From: Jiangella alkaliphila
GTDB lineage: Bacteria > Actinomycetota > Actinomycetes > Jiangellales > Jiangellaceae
Direction of reading: 5' to 3'
Assembly (NCBI RefSeq): GCF_900105925.1
Contig: NZ_LT629791.1
Span: forward strand, 5,674,001-5,738,000
DNA length: 64,000 nucleotides
The position numbers and the translations under genes were made by a program. A model generated the notes under the pieces. It saw only the letters and a list, made by a program, of their open reading frames with translations. It had not been told where the DNA came from and ran no database searches. This document shows, piece by piece, positions 49,337 through 58,517 of the stretch. Position 1 is the stretch's first letter, and the number at the start of each line of letters is the position of its first letter.

Positions 49337-51547
49337 TCAGCCGGTGACCGTGACTGGGATGCGCAGCTTCTCGCCCTTGTAGACCGCGACGATCTCGGTC
49401 GCCCCCGCGGTCAGGCCCTGGACCTGCGCGGTGGCACCTCGTGCGGACAGCAGCCGGGCGACGTCGCCGGCCTCGGAGTACCAGACGACCAGCTGCGGGT
49501 CGGCGACCGGCTGGCCGCCGGCGTCGACGACGGTCACGGTCACCGACGCGTCGTCGTACACCCCGAGCGCGAGCGACGAGGTGCCGGAGTCCACGGTGTA
49601 GGGCGTGTCGTGCTCACCCGAGCTGTGGTAGCCCTTGGTCGTCCCGTAGACCCGGCTGTCGAAGGCGTTCGTGCCGCCCTCCCAGCCGGCCTGCGGGGCG
49701 ACGAACTGCGGGTCGGTGCCCTGGACTCCGGCGATGTACTCCTCGGAGTCGTGGACGGTGAGCGGTCCCGTGCCCGTGATCGTGTACAGGGCGGTGCCGT
49801 TCGTCTTCGCCATGATCGAGTCGTGGATGTCGACGCGGACGGCGTCCTCGAGGCGGATCTCGGCGTGGGCATTGTTGGTGAAGGTGCTGTAGTAGGCGTC
49901 GACGACGGCGGTGCCGGCGCCGGCCCACAGCCCGACGGAGTCGCCGCTGCCGCCACGATCGATCGAGTACGCCCCGATGGCGCCGAAGAACTGCGCTCCC
50001 CCGCTGGACCAGATCCGGTAGTTGCGCTTGTTCCCGAACGCGACGGTGTCGATGTAGGCCGGGTTGGTCGACTTGTCGTCGAACCCGCCGTCGGTGCTGT
50101 CGAAGGCTCTGGCGCGCACGTATGTGATATTCCGCGCCCGCCTCTCGGCGGTGAAACCGTCGCCGTTCCAGTAGCTCGTCCCGGCCTCGTGGTAGCCGTT
50201 GCGGCTGACGACGTCTTGGAACACGATGTCGTGCTCGATCACGTTGGACGCCTGGCCGGAGTCGCCCACCCGGAAGCCGAGCGGGAAGTTCCCGGGCAGC
50301 CAGTTGGCCTGCCCGCCGGCGTCGGCGCGGGTGTCGATGACGCTGGCCAGGTAGTTGCCGTTGCGGAACCGGACCGCGCTCTTGGTGAAGTTGAGGTAGT
50401 CGCCGCCGGTGATGACGATGTCGTGCGATGCGGTGGCCGGGTCGCCGCTCGACCCGCTGGGCAGCCCCCACAGGTAGATCGCGTCGCTGCTGTTGGTCAC
50501 GTCGAAGTTGTCAATGCGGACGCCGACGTGCTGGCCCCGGGCCATGATCCCGTAGAAGTAGTTCTCGACGGCGAGGTCGCGGACCCGCCAGTGGCTGACG
50601 CCCACCGGTACCTCGATGAGCTGCCTCTGCACCTGGTTCGCCAGCGAGAAGTCGCCGACGAACGTGGGCAGCCCGCCGCCGGTGTTGACGCCCGTGAGCG
50701 TCTTGAGGGCGGTGACGCTCTGGCCGCCCGAGGACATGATCAGGGTCTGCGGCGTCGTGTAGGTGCCGCTGCCGACGTGCAGTGTGCTGGCCGGTCCGGT
50801 GGCCTCCCAGGCGCGTTGCAGCCCGCCGGCCCGGTCGCCCTGGAACGCGTTCGCCCAGCTGCTGCCGTCGCGTGTCCCGGCCCCGGTGGGGGTGATGTAC
50901 CGGTCGCCGGCGGGGGTGGGCCGCAGGTCGGTCACGATGACGTCGTCGACGCTGAAGTTGCTCTTGCTGTAGCCGCCGACCATCACCCGGCCGGCGACCA
51001 GCGAGGCGTCGGTGGCCGCGAGTACCTCGGTGCCGTTGAGGTAGCCGGTGATCGCGTCGCCGTCCATTCGCAGTCCGACCCGGTAGGCCACGCCGGTGTC
51101 GAGCGTCGCGGCCGCGGTGTCCAGGGTCGTGGACGTGCCGTTGACGCGGGCGCTCAGGCTGAGTGTGTTCGTGCTGGTGTTGAGCGACAGCGCGTAGGTG
51201 TTGTTCGCGTCGCGGTACCGGCCCCGCAGCGCGATGGCGTTGGCGTCGTTCGCGCTGGTCAGGACGGCCTCGACGGCGTAGTCCGACCAGGTGGAGCTGC
51301 CTGCTGTGGCGGTGAGGGTGGTCGCGCCGCCGTCGTTGTAGGTCGCGCGGTACACCGAGTCGCCGCCGACGTCCACCACCGCCCAGGTCCCGCCCTGAGG
51401 GGCCCAGCCGTTGGCGACGCCGTCCTCGAAGTCCTCGGTGAGGAGCATGTCCCCCTCGTCGGCGGCCGCGGTGCCGCCGGGGCCGGTCAGGGCGATGGCC
51501 ACCAGTAACGATGCGCCGACGCTCGCCAGTCTTCTTCGTCCGGTCAT
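49337..51547 (-). CDS. Secreted beta-helix protein with N-terminal LamG/CBM-like domain
   Basis: About 737 residues from ATG 51547. Signal peptide MTGRRRLASVGASLLVAIALTG ending AAADE. A concanavalin-like N-terminal domain (about 35-215: LLTEDFEDGVANGWAPQGGTWAVV, YAVEAVLTSANDANAIALRGRYRD, GVAYRVGLRMDGDAITGYLNGTEVL) is followed by a right-handed beta-helix (about 220-640: DGSSWANAFQ, VENYFYGIMARGQHVGVRI, RFRNGNYLASVIDTRADAGG). The final domain is an Ig-like adhesin segment. Likely an extracellular polysaccharide lyase or esterase acting before import. Confidence 0.8.
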   Translation of the reverse strand: MTGRRRLASVGASLLVAIALTGPGGTAAADEGDMLLTEDFEDGVANGWAPQGGTWAVVDVGGDSVYRATYNDGGATTLTATAGSSTWSDYAVEAVLTSANDANAIALRGRYRDANNTYALSLNTSTNTLSLSARVNGTSTTLDTAAATLDTGVAYRVGLRMDGDAITGYLNGTEVLAATDASLVAGRVMVGGYSKSNFSVDDVIVTDLRPTPAGDRYITPTGAGTRDGSSWANAFQGDRAGGLQRAWEATGPASTLHVGSGTYTTPQTLIMSSGGQSVTALKTLTGVNTGGGLPTFVGDFSLANQVQRQLIEVPVGVSHWRVRDLAVENYFYGIMARGQHVGVRIDNFDVTNSSDAIYLWGLPSGSSGDPATASHDIVITGGDYLNFTKSAVRFRNGNYLASVIDTRADAGGQANWLPGNFPLGFRVGDSGQASNVIEHDIVFQDVVSRNGYHEAGTSYWNGDGFTAERRARNITYVRARAFDSTDGGFDDKSTNPAYIDTVAFGNKRNYRIWSSGGAQFFGAIGAYSIDRGGSGDSVGLWAGAGTAVVDAYYSTFTNNAHAEIRLEDAVRVDIHDSIMAKTNGTALYTITGTGPLTVHDSEEYIAGVQGTDPQFVAPQAGWEGGTNAFDSRVYGTTKGYHSSGEHDTPYTVDSGTSSLALGVYDDASVTVTVVDAGGQPVADPQLVVWYSEAGDVARLLSARGATAQVQGLTAGATEIVAVYKGEKLRIPVTVTG

Positions 51548-51596
51548 GATCAGCCGCCTTCCTGCGACAGTTCTGACGTATGACGTGCTGCCGTTC

Positions 51597-53546
51597 CTAC
51601 CGTTGGTGCTGGACGTCGACCGGCCGCAGCACGATCCGAAGCGCGCCGGTCGGTGCGGGCCGCCGGACGGCCAGCACGATGCGATGCACGGCGTCTCCCC
51701 AGGCGCCGGCCAGCCGGGGGTCGTCCGTCGGCACGCGCTCGGAGCCGGCGTCGACCAGGTCCGGGTCGAACTCGATCCGCAGCGCCCGGCCCGGCCCGGT
51801 GTGCAGGACCACGCGCCCGGTGTCGTGCTCGGGCGCGGGCCACGACATGAGGTGCAGCGCCAGCCGGCCGGGCTGGTGATCGAGCTCGAACTCGTCGTGC
51901 AGCACGATCTCGCCGGCGGCCCGGTCCAGCCGCAGGTCTCGGACCCACCGCAGGATCCCCGCTTCGGGCGGGTAAGCGCCGGCCAGGTCCAGGCGCAGGC
52001 CGGCGCCGTCGCCGCCGACCGCACAGGTGACGTCGTGGGCGGCGAACCGCGGGCCGGGCGCCTGTTCCACGCCGTCGACGACAGGGACGTTGTGGTACCC
52101 GCTCTGCATGGTCCAGATGCCGAACCGCTCGCCGCTGAACGTGGCCCGGGTGTAGACGCCGACACCGACGTCGACCACGGCCGGGACGCCGTCGACCGCC
52201 ACCACGAACGAGCCCACGTCGTTGTGTCCGTGGCTCTCGCCGTTGTGACCGGCCTTCGCGGCCAGGAACAGGCCGTCCGAGCTGCCCCCGGCGCTGCGGC
52301 AGGTCAGCACCTCCAGGTCGGGCAGCCAGCTGTCCCGCGGCAGCGGCGGCCGGGCCGGCGCGGCCTCCGCGTACTCGGTGTCGAACAGGGCGGCCAGGCT
52401 GCGGTGGAGTGGCACGCCGTCCGCGCTCGGCGGGTCGGCGGTGTCGCGCATCGCCAGCGCGTGGGCGCGCACGTCCGCGGCACCGACCTTGGCGCCGAAG
52501 CGGTACAGCAGCTCGCCGCCCTGACGCTGCCGCGCGGATCCGTCGCCGTGGTTGACGTACGAGTCGCCGCCGACGTGCATCCGCTGGGCGAACCGCGCCA
52601 GCTCGGCCAGCTTGGGGTGCTCGAACGGCTCCAGCTTCCCGCCGGTGGCGCTGTCCAGCAGGTCCAGGCACTCGAACAGCCGCGCTCCGGCCTGCCAGAA
52701 ATAGCTGATGCCCTCGTCGCATCCGCCGTCGGCGCCGTACCCGTCCAGGAAGGCGTCCAGGCCGCGGGCGATCCGCGCGACCAGCGCCGCACGCGCGTAC
52801 GCGTCGTCCTCCAGCAGCAGCCCGGCGGCCAGCAGGTTGGAGTGGATCCACGCGTTCCAGTTCGACGGCGGACGCCCGTCGGAGCGCCGTCGCAGCCACC
52901 GCCACTCGTCCACCGTGCGGTACGGCACCAGCAGCCGGCGGCGCACCTCGGCCGTGACCCGGCCCGCGACCCGCGGGTACGCCGCGCCCAGCACGGGCTG
53001 GAGCAGATACACCGTCCATGCCAGCGAGCTGCCGGTCTCGGCGGAGAACAGGTCCACCACCGGCTCGTCCGGGTCGGGCAGCGAGCCGTCCCACTCCGTC
53101 CCGGCGTCCAGCCGGGGCGGATGGCTGGTGGCGGGGTAGGACCAGCTGGTTTCCTCGCAGATCGCCCACACCAGGTCGACGACGTCGTCGACGAATCGCC
53201 CCGCTCCGGTCAGGCATTCGGCGAGGACGAAGCGGTGCAGGGCGGCCCGGCGCTCCTTGCACGCGGACTGGTAGGCCGTGCGGTCGCCGTCGCGCGAGTA
53301 GCGGGCGTAGAGCCGGGCCGGCAGGACGGGCCATTCGCGGCCGCGCTCGGCCTCGGCCCGATCGAGGACGACCCGCGCGAGCTCCGGCTCAGCTCGGCGC
53401 CACGCGTCGCGGTCGCCGATCGCCGGGAACGGACGCCACTGCGCGCGAGCGACCAGGACGTCGCCCAGCAGGGGGAACGCGAACGTCCGGGCCAGCGACG
53501 CCGACGACGACTCCGGCTCCCGCGGCCACCCCATGGGCCGGGTCAT
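51597..53546 (-). CDS. Heparinase II/III-like polysaccharide lyase
   Basis: About 649 residues from ATG 53546 (MTRPMGWPREPES), overlapping the binding-protein stop by ATGA. An N-terminal alpha barrel (PPSNWNAWIHSNLLAAGLLLEDD with the active Asn region, DEGISYFWQAGARLFECLDLL with the Tyr) and a C-terminal beta-sandwich (GESHGHNDVGSFVVAVDGVPAVVDVGVGVYTR with the conserved His) are typical of the family. No signal peptide, so it probably cleaves imported oligosaccharides of a uronic-acid polymer. Confidence 0.85.
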   Translation of the reverse strand: MTRPMGWPREPESSSASLARTFAFPLLGDVLVARAQWRPFPAIGDRDAWRRAEPELARVVLDRAEAERGREWPVLPARLYARYSRDGDRTAYQSACKERRAALHRFVLAECLTGAGRFVDDVVDLVWAICEETSWSYPATSHPPRLDAGTEWDGSLPDPDEPVVDLFSAETGSSLAWTVYLLQPVLGAAYPRVAGRVTAEVRRRLLVPYRTVDEWRWLRRRSDGRPPSNWNAWIHSNLLAAGLLLEDDAYARAALVARIARGLDAFLDGYGADGGCDEGISYFWQAGARLFECLDLLDSATGGKLEPFEHPKLAELARFAQRMHVGGDSYVNHGDGSARQRQGGELLYRFGAKVGAADVRAHALAMRDTADPPSADGVPLHRSLAALFDTEYAEAAPARPPLPRDSWLPDLEVLTCRSAGGSSDGLFLAAKAGHNGESHGHNDVGSFVVAVDGVPAVVDVGVGVYTRATFSGERFGIWTMQSGYHNVPVVDGVEQAPGPRFAAHDVTCAVGGDGAGLRLDLAGAYPPEAGILRWVRDLRLDRAAGEIVLHDEFELDHQPGRLALHLMSWPAPEHDTGRVVLHTGPGRALRIEFDPDLVDAGSERVPTDDPRLAGAWGDAVHRIVLAVRRPAPTGALRIVLRPVDVQHQR

Positions 53547-55189
53547 CCCTCGAGCTCGGCGTAGGACGCGGCGAACTCCTCGGCGATGGCGTCGCCGCCG
53601 TCGCTCTTCCAGGTCGTGACGGTGTCGTCCCAGTGCGACATCGGTTCGCGCCCGGTGACGACGGCGTTCACCGCGTCCTCGAGCAGGGCTGTCAGGGTGC
53701 CGCCGGACCTCGACGCTGTCGCCGAGCGCAGGCCGTTGCTGCGGGTGGGGTCCTTCACCGCGATCGAGGCGATCTCCTCCTGCCAGGCGTGCATGCGCTG
53801 GGCCTCGTCTGGGGCGTTCCAGCCGGGGAAGACCGGCACGCCGCCGCTGATCGGACCCAGCGCCGGGTTCTTGCCCTCGGCCGCGTCGGCCGGCTCCGGC
53901 TGCCCGGCGCCGCCGCGGGTGAAGTGCGTTCCTTCGACGCCGTATCGGACCAGCTCGTACTCCTCGGTGCCGATCGGCGCGGCCAAGAAGTCGAGGACCC
54001 GCAGCAGCATCTCGATGCGCTCCTGGGGCGCCTTCTTTAGTAGCAGCCGGGCATACGCGCCGGCGCCGGTGTGCCACGCGGCGGTGGCGCCGCTCACCTG
54101 GTACGGCATGGCGAAGTCGAGCTCGAACGAGCCGGCGAGACGGTCGACGACCGCTGGCACGGCGGTCAGGCCGTCCGCGTTGCCGACCAGCGTCTGGTTG
54201 ACGAACAGGGTCTGCTTGTCCGGCGCGCCGAGCGCCAGCGACTCCGGGTGGTACACACCGGCGTCGTGCAGCTCGCGGGCGAACTCCAGCGAGGCGCGGA
54301 ACTCCGGCAGCTCGTACATGGAGACGAAGCCGCCGTTCTCCTCGCGCCAGCCGTTCGGCGCCCCGTGCGCCGCGGCATGCACCGCGTTGTGCCAGAACGG
54401 CGCGTGCGCCAGCCCCCAACGCTGCGTTCCGCTGAGCTCGGTCATGCTGGCGGCGAAGTCGTCCCGGCTCCAGCCGGCCTGGGCGCCGACCCCGCCCAGC
54501 AGCGTCCGGTTGACCAGCAGCGAATTGCTGACCAGCGAGCGGGGCACCGGGATGCCGAAGAGCCCGCCCTCGAACCGGCCCAGCGCCTGCCATGCGTACG
54601 TCGGCAGGTTGGCCAGGTGCGGGTAGTCCGCGATGGCGTCGCCGGCGAGGAACTCGGTGAGGTCCTGGCACTGGCTGGTGACGAACTCGTCGAACCGCGG
54701 CGGGTTCGCGAACGCGTCGATGAACATCACGTCCGGCAGGTCGCCGCCGGCCATGACGACGGCGAGGCGGTCCGTGTACGCGTCGGCGGGCGCCAGGTTG
54801 AGCTCGAGGTCGACCCCGAGCGCGTCGTTCACCGCCTGCCACCAGTCGTTCTCGCCGGCCGGCGCGGGCGGCGGCGCCGTGGTCGAGAGCAGGATAGACA
54901 CGCCGCTCCCGTCACCCGGCTTGTCCTCGACGGCCCGCACCAGCTCGGACGGGTACGAGAGGAACACGTTGCTGGACGCCTCCGAGCCGGCTGGGAGCTC
55001 CGGAGTCGGTCCATCGAAGGCGATGTAGTCAGGCCAGGGTGCCGGCCCGCCAGCACTCCCAGCGCCCGAGCCGCCGCCCGAGCCGCCGGAACCGCAGGAG
55101 CTCAGGAGGCCCGGCACCGCCGTAGCCATCGCCCCGATGCCCAGCGCCTTGATCAGCGTCCGGCGGGGCAGCTCGATCGAATCTGCCAT
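53543..55189 (-). CDS. Sugar ABC transporter lipoprotein binding protein (LipO-like)
   Basis: About 548 residues from ATG 55189. A Tat-type start, LPRRTLIKALGIGAMATAVPG, leads to the lipobox LLSSC (Cys near residue 32), followed by a Gly/Ser linker. The large solute-binding domain has DLPDVMFIDAFANPPRFDEFV, YAWQALGRFEGGLFGIPVPRSLVSNSLLVNRTLL and TEEYELVRYGVEGTHFTRGG. The size and the E-Y-x-L-x-x-Y-G-V-E-G motif fit the LplA/LipO family that works with LplB-YtcP permeases on uronate oligosaccharides. Confidence 0.9.
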   Translation of the reverse strand: MADSIELPRRTLIKALGIGAMATAVPGLLSSCGSGGSGGGSGAGSAGGPAPWPDYIAFDGPTPELPAGSEASSNVFLSYPSELVRAVEDKPGDGSGVSILLSTTAPPPAPAGENDWWQAVNDALGVDLELNLAPADAYTDRLAVVMAGGDLPDVMFIDAFANPPRFDEFVTSQCQDLTEFLAGDAIADYPHLANLPTYAWQALGRFEGGLFGIPVPRSLVSNSLLVNRTLLGGVGAQAGWSRDDFAASMTELSGTQRWGLAHAPFWHNAVHAAAHGAPNGWREENGGFVSMYELPEFRASLEFARELHDAGVYHPESLALGAPDKQTLFVNQTLVGNADGLTAVPAVVDRLAGSFELDFAMPYQVSGATAAWHTGAGAYARLLLKKAPQERIEMLLRVLDFLAAPIGTEEYELVRYGVEGTHFTRGGAGQPEPADAAEGKNPALGPISGGVPVFPGWNAPDEAQRMHAWQEEIASIAVKDPTRSNGLRSATASRSGGTLTALLEDAVNAVVTGREPMSHWDDTVTTWKSDGGDAIAEEFAASYAELEG

Positions 55190-55214
55190 GACGAGCACGT
55201 CCTTTCGAGATGAG

Positions 55215-56099
55215 TCAGGTCTTGACCGCGCCGGTGAGCACGCCCTTGACGAAGTGGCGCTGCAGGAACGGGTAGACGCAGACGATGGGCAGCGTGGCCA
55301 GCACCAGCACGGCCATCTGGATGCTCTGCGGCGCGTAGGTGATCTCCTCGGCCATCGAACCCTCGAGGGTGGCCCCCTGCAGCACGTACTGCCGCAGGAC
55401 CGCCTGGATCGGCCACATGGACGAGTCGTGGAGATAGAGGATCGCGCTGAAGAACGCGTTCCAGAACCCAACGGCGTAGAACAGCCCCACGACCGCGAGC
55501 ACGGCCTTCGACAGCGGCAGGACGATCCTGACCAGGGTCTGCAGCTCACCCGCGCCGTCGACCTTGGCCGCGTCGTAGAGCTCGTCCGGGATGCCTTGGA
55601 AGAAGCCACGCATCACGACCAGGTTGAAGACACTGACCAGGACCGGCGCGACCAGCGCCGGCCAAGTGTTCAGCATCCCGAGGCCCTGGACCACGAGGTA
55701 GGTGGGGATCATCGCCGGCGGCAGGACGAAGACCAGCAGCACGACGACCATCACCGGCCGTCCGCCCACCACCGGCCGGCTCAGCGCGTACGCCAGCAGG
55801 GCGGTCACGGTCAGGCTGGCGAGCGTGCCAAACAGCGTCACCCCGGCACTGATCGTGAGCGCCCTGGTGACGACCCCGCCGGCCAGGATCTCGCGGTAGG
55901 CGTGCAGGCTCGGGTCCTGTGGCCACAGCACCCAGCCGCCGTTCGCGTCCACCTCGGCCTGCGAGGCCAGGCTGGTCGAGACGACCACCAGGAACGGCAC
56001 GGTGACCAGCAGCACCAGGACCACCAGGGCGACGCCCTTCGCGCCGACCGTGACCGGCCGCGGCCGCTCCATCCATGGCGGGCGCCGGTTCGTCGTCAT
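55215..56099 (-). CDS. Carbohydrate ABC transporter permease (YtcP-like)
   Basis: About 294 residues from ATG 56099. Six membrane helices, beginning VGAKGVALVVLVLLVTVPFLVVVSTSLA. The EAA loop is DELYDAAKVDGAGELQTLVRIVLPLSKAVLAVVGLF, and LPPAMIPTYLVVQGLGMLNTWPALVAP is a typical CUT1 segment. It ends FLQRHFVKGVLTGAVKT, the hallmark end of YtcP/LplC permeases. ATGA overlap with the other permease. Confidence 0.9.
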   Translation of the reverse strand: MTTNRRPPWMERPRPVTVGAKGVALVVLVLLVTVPFLVVVSTSLASQAEVDANGGWVLWPQDPSLHAYREILAGGVVTRALTISAGVTLFGTLASLTVTALLAYALSRPVVGGRPVMVVVLLVFVLPPAMIPTYLVVQGLGMLNTWPALVAPVLVSVFNLVVMRGFFQGIPDELYDAAKVDGAGELQTLVRIVLPLSKAVLAVVGLFYAVGFWNAFFSAILYLHDSSMWPIQAVLRQYVLQGATLEGSMAEEITYAPQSIQMAVLVLATLPIVCVYPFLQRHFVKGVLTGAVKT

Positions 56100-57070
56100 C
56101 GGTAGACCCCCTGCTCGCCGAGCTGGTGCGCCACCCGGTTGGCGGCGTAGATGAGCAGGCCGCCGATGACGCCCTTGAACAGTCCGGCCGCCGTGGCGTA
56201 GCCGTAGTCGCCGTTGACGATGCCCGTGTAGTAGACGAAGGTGTCGAGCACCTCGGCCACCTCGGGACCGAAGGCGTCGCGCTGCAGGAACATCTGCTCG
56301 AAGCCGACCGTGAGGATGTCGCCGAGACGCAGGATCAGCAGCAGGATGATGATCGGCCTGATCGACGGCAGCGTGACGTTCCAGAACCGCCGCCAGGGCC
56401 CGGCGCCGTCGATGGCCGCGGCCTCGTAGAGCTGGTCGTCGACGCGGCTCAGCGCGGCCAGGAAGATGATCGTCCCCCAGCCGGCGTCCTTCCAGATCAC
56501 CTGCAGGACGGCCAGCGGCTTGAACATGTCGGGGTTGCCGAGCACGTGGACCGTGTGCAACCCAGCGTCGCCCAGCACGCCGTTGAGCAGGCCGGTCGTG
56601 CCCAGTACCTGCTGGAACAGCGCGACGACGATGACCCAGGACAGGAAGTGCGGCAGGTACACGATGCTCTGCACGAATCGCCGCACGACGTCGCGGGTCA
56701 GGCTGTGCAGCAGCAGCGCCAGCGCGATCGGCACCGGGAAGAAGAAGACTAACTGGAGCACCGAGATGACCACGGTGTTCCAGGACGCCTGCCAGAACGC
56801 CGGGTCGGTGAACATCCGCTCGAAGTTCGCAAGGCCGACCCACTCGGAGTCGGCGAAGCCGATGAACGGCACGTAGTCCTGGAACGCGATGACGTTCCCC
56901 AGCATCGGCAGGTAGTCGAAGATCATGAAGTACGCCAGGCCGGGCACCATCATGAGCAGCAGCGCCCGGTCGCGACGCACCCGCCGCCGCCACGACCCGC
57001 GGGACCGCTCGCCCCCGCTCGCCGGTGTGCCGGCCGCGGTCGGACGCGCTGGTCTCGTCGTGAGGGTCAC
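56096..57070 (-). CDS. Carbohydrate ABC transporter permease (LplB-like)
   Basis: About 324 residues from GTG 57070 behind GGAAGGAG. N-terminal basic region, then LLLMMVPGLAYFMIFDYLPMLGNVIAFQDYVPFIG, typical of LplB. The EAA loop is DQLYEAAAIDGAGPWRRFWNVTLPSIRPIIILLLIL, and the end QLGEQGVYR is also family-typical. First gene of the eight-gene minus-strand operon. No gene for the ATPase is nearby, so a shared multitask ATPase (MsiK type) is expected, as for many actinobacterial sugar importers. Confidence 0.9.
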   Translation of the reverse strand: MTLTTRPARPTAAGTPASGGERSRGSWRRRVRRDRALLLMMVPGLAYFMIFDYLPMLGNVIAFQDYVPFIGFADSEWVGLANFERMFTDPAFWQASWNTVVISVLQLVFFFPVPIALALLLHSLTRDVVRRFVQSIVYLPHFLSWVIVVALFQQVLGTTGLLNGVLGDAGLHTVHVLGNPDMFKPLAVLQVIWKDAGWGTIIFLAALSRVDDQLYEAAAIDGAGPWRRFWNVTLPSIRPIIILLLILRLGDILTVGFEQMFLQRDAFGPEVAEVLDTFVYYTGIVNGDYGYATAAGLFKGVIGGLLIYAANRVAHQLGEQGVYR

Positions 57071-57082
57071 AAGCCACTCCTT

Positions 57083-57099
57083 CCACCTACGCTTTGGAG
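57083..57099. promoter_or_regulatory. Putative LacI operator, proximal to the transporter operon
   Basis: CCACCTACGCTTTGGAG shares the 12-base core TACGCTTTGGAG with the site at 57271-57288. It lies 12 bp upstream of the GTG of the first permease gene, next to its ribosome site, where binding would block transcription or elongation. Its left half-site is poorer than in the other copy. Confidence 0.5.
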
Positions 57100-57272
57100 C
57101 CAGATGGCAGTCCGTGAGGGTGGTGCGGTGAGAGGTCGGCAGACGCGGCACTTCCGCACGTGTCGAGAGAATCGGCAGCTCATTGGCAGTGCTCGGCATC
57201 GTCGGTAACGCATCGTTCATCGTGCAGTGACCGGACGGTAGCAAGCCTGCGCGGCGGTTGGCAAGGGCTTTC

Positions 57273-57286
57273 CCAATACGCTTTGG
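57273..57286. promoter_or_regulatory. Putative LacI-family operator
   Basis: CCAATACGCTTTGG is a near-palindrome (CCAA-n2-CG-n2-TTGG) with the central CG favoured by LacI-family proteins. It lies upstream of the lacI-type gene between the divergent promoters, and its right half recurs at 57088-57097. Confidence 0.6.
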
Positions 57287-57397
57287 AGGCATTCGGGTGC
57301 TACGCTGCGATCATGGAGCCCGATCCGGACATCGCTTTCCCGGCGGTATCGGGGTCCGCTCCGCAGCCGTCGCACCACTGCCGAATGGACGGACACC

Positions 57398-58507
57398 GTG
57401 ACCCAGATCGACAGGTCAGCCGCCGCGCCGCCCCGGCGCCGCGTCACCCTCCACGACGTCGCCGCCGAGGCCGGGCTCAGCATCACGACGGTCTCCCGCG
57501 CCCTGGCCGGCTACAGCGACGTCGCCCAGGCGACCAGGCTGCGGGTGACGGAGCTGGCTCGCCACCTCGGCTACCGGCCCAGCCTCCGCGCCCGCAACCT
57601 CGCGATGGGCCGCGACGCCACCCTGCGGTGCGCGGTGGTGAGCCTCGACCTGTCCGCGTCCGTGCTGCCGCAGTCCGTCTACGGCGCGGCGCTTCCGGGC
57701 ATACTCGCCGGCGCCGCCGCCGAGGGCATGGACGTCCAACTGGCCGTCATGGACCGGAAGGACCCGGCCGGCGAGCTGGAGCGCTTCGTCGCCGAGGACC
57801 GCGCCGACGGCATCCTGCTGCTGACGGCCGCACGGCTCCGTCCGTCCGACCTGACTCCGCTGGAGACCTCCGGCATTCCCTACGTGCTGGTCAACCGCCA
57901 CCTGGCGCACGAGGCTGACGCCTTCCCCGTCAATTGCGTGACGCCGGACTGGGTGGGCGGCACCCGCGACGCCGTCCGCCGGCTGCACCGCCTCGGCCAC
58001 CGGCGGATGGCGGCGATCTTCTCGCGCGACTCGTCGGCCACGTCCACAGCACTCGACCACGAGCAGGGCTGGCGTGAGGGCATCGCCCAGAGCGGCGGCG
58101 ACGCGGCCGATGTGTCGATCGTGCACGCCACCGGCCCACTGAGTCCGCTGTCCGGTCACGACATCGCCCGCCGGCTGCTCACCGAGGGCCTGCCGGGATC
58201 CGGCGAGCCGGTCACCGCAATCGTGGCCTACAACGACCACGTCGCCCACGGTGTGCTGCGGGCGGCCCGCGAGCTGTCGATCGCCGTGCCCGACCAGCTC
58301 TCGGTGATCGGCTTCGACAACTCGATCGGCCAGTACCTGTGGCCGGCGCTGTGCAGCTACGACCCGCACCTCTACGCGGCCGCGGAGCAGGCCGCCCAAC
58401 TGCTGGCCGGGCTCCTGCGCGGCGACGCGGCCGGCGACCCGGAGGCGCGCAGGGTGACCATCCCACTCGACTACGTCTGCCGAGAGACCTGCGCCCCGGC
58501 GCCGTGA
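57398..58507 (+). CDS. LacI-family transcriptional regulator
   Basis: 369 residues. The N-terminal HTH is RVTLHDVAAEAGLSITTVSRALAGYSDVAQATRLRVTELARHLGYRP (about 14-60). The periplasmic-binding-like effector domain follows (PGILAGAAAEGMDVQLAVMDR, DGILLLTAARLRPSDL, SIPVLVNRH-like IPYVLVNRHLAHE, AIVAYNDHVAHGVLRAARELSIAVPDQLSVIGFDNS). It would repress the divergent transport/lyase operon and probably itself with GH36 and CocE, released by a pathway sugar. GTG 57398 is used. Confidence 0.9.
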   Translation: MTQIDRSAAAPPRRRVTLHDVAAEAGLSITTVSRALAGYSDVAQATRLRVTELARHLGYRPSLRARNLAMGRDATLRCAVVSLDLSASVLPQSVYGAALPGILAGAAAEGMDVQLAVMDRKDPAGELERFVAEDRADGILLLTAARLRPSDLTPLETSGIPYVLVNRHLAHEADAFPVNCVTPDWVGGTRDAVRRLHRLGHRRMAAIFSRDSSATSTALDHEQGWREGIAQSGGDAADVSIVHATGPLSPLSGHDIARRLLTEGLPGSGEPVTAIVAYNDHVAHGVLRAARELSIAVPDQLSVIGFDNSIGQYLWPALCSYDPHLYAAAEQAAQLLAGLLRGDAAGDPEARRVTIPLDYVCRETCAPAP

Positions 58508-58517
58508 GAGGACCCGC

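Larger units (their letters stand above)
57071..57397. promoter_or_regulatory. Divergent promoter region of the carbohydrate locus
   Basis: 327 bp between the permease operon (minus) and the LacI regulator (plus). It holds two copies of a TACGCTTTGGAG-type site and no gene. Promoter hexamers could not be assigned with confidence. Confidence 0.6.

Noticed and set aside
49277-51508. Plus-strand open frame of 743 codons with D/V/G-rich repeats
   Set aside because: Complement of the beta-helix gene at 49337-51547; no recognisable motif and an RBS is lacking.
51411-53564. Plus-strand open frame of 717 codons
   Set aside because: Antisense to the heparinase-like gene, which has clear family motifs on the minus strand.
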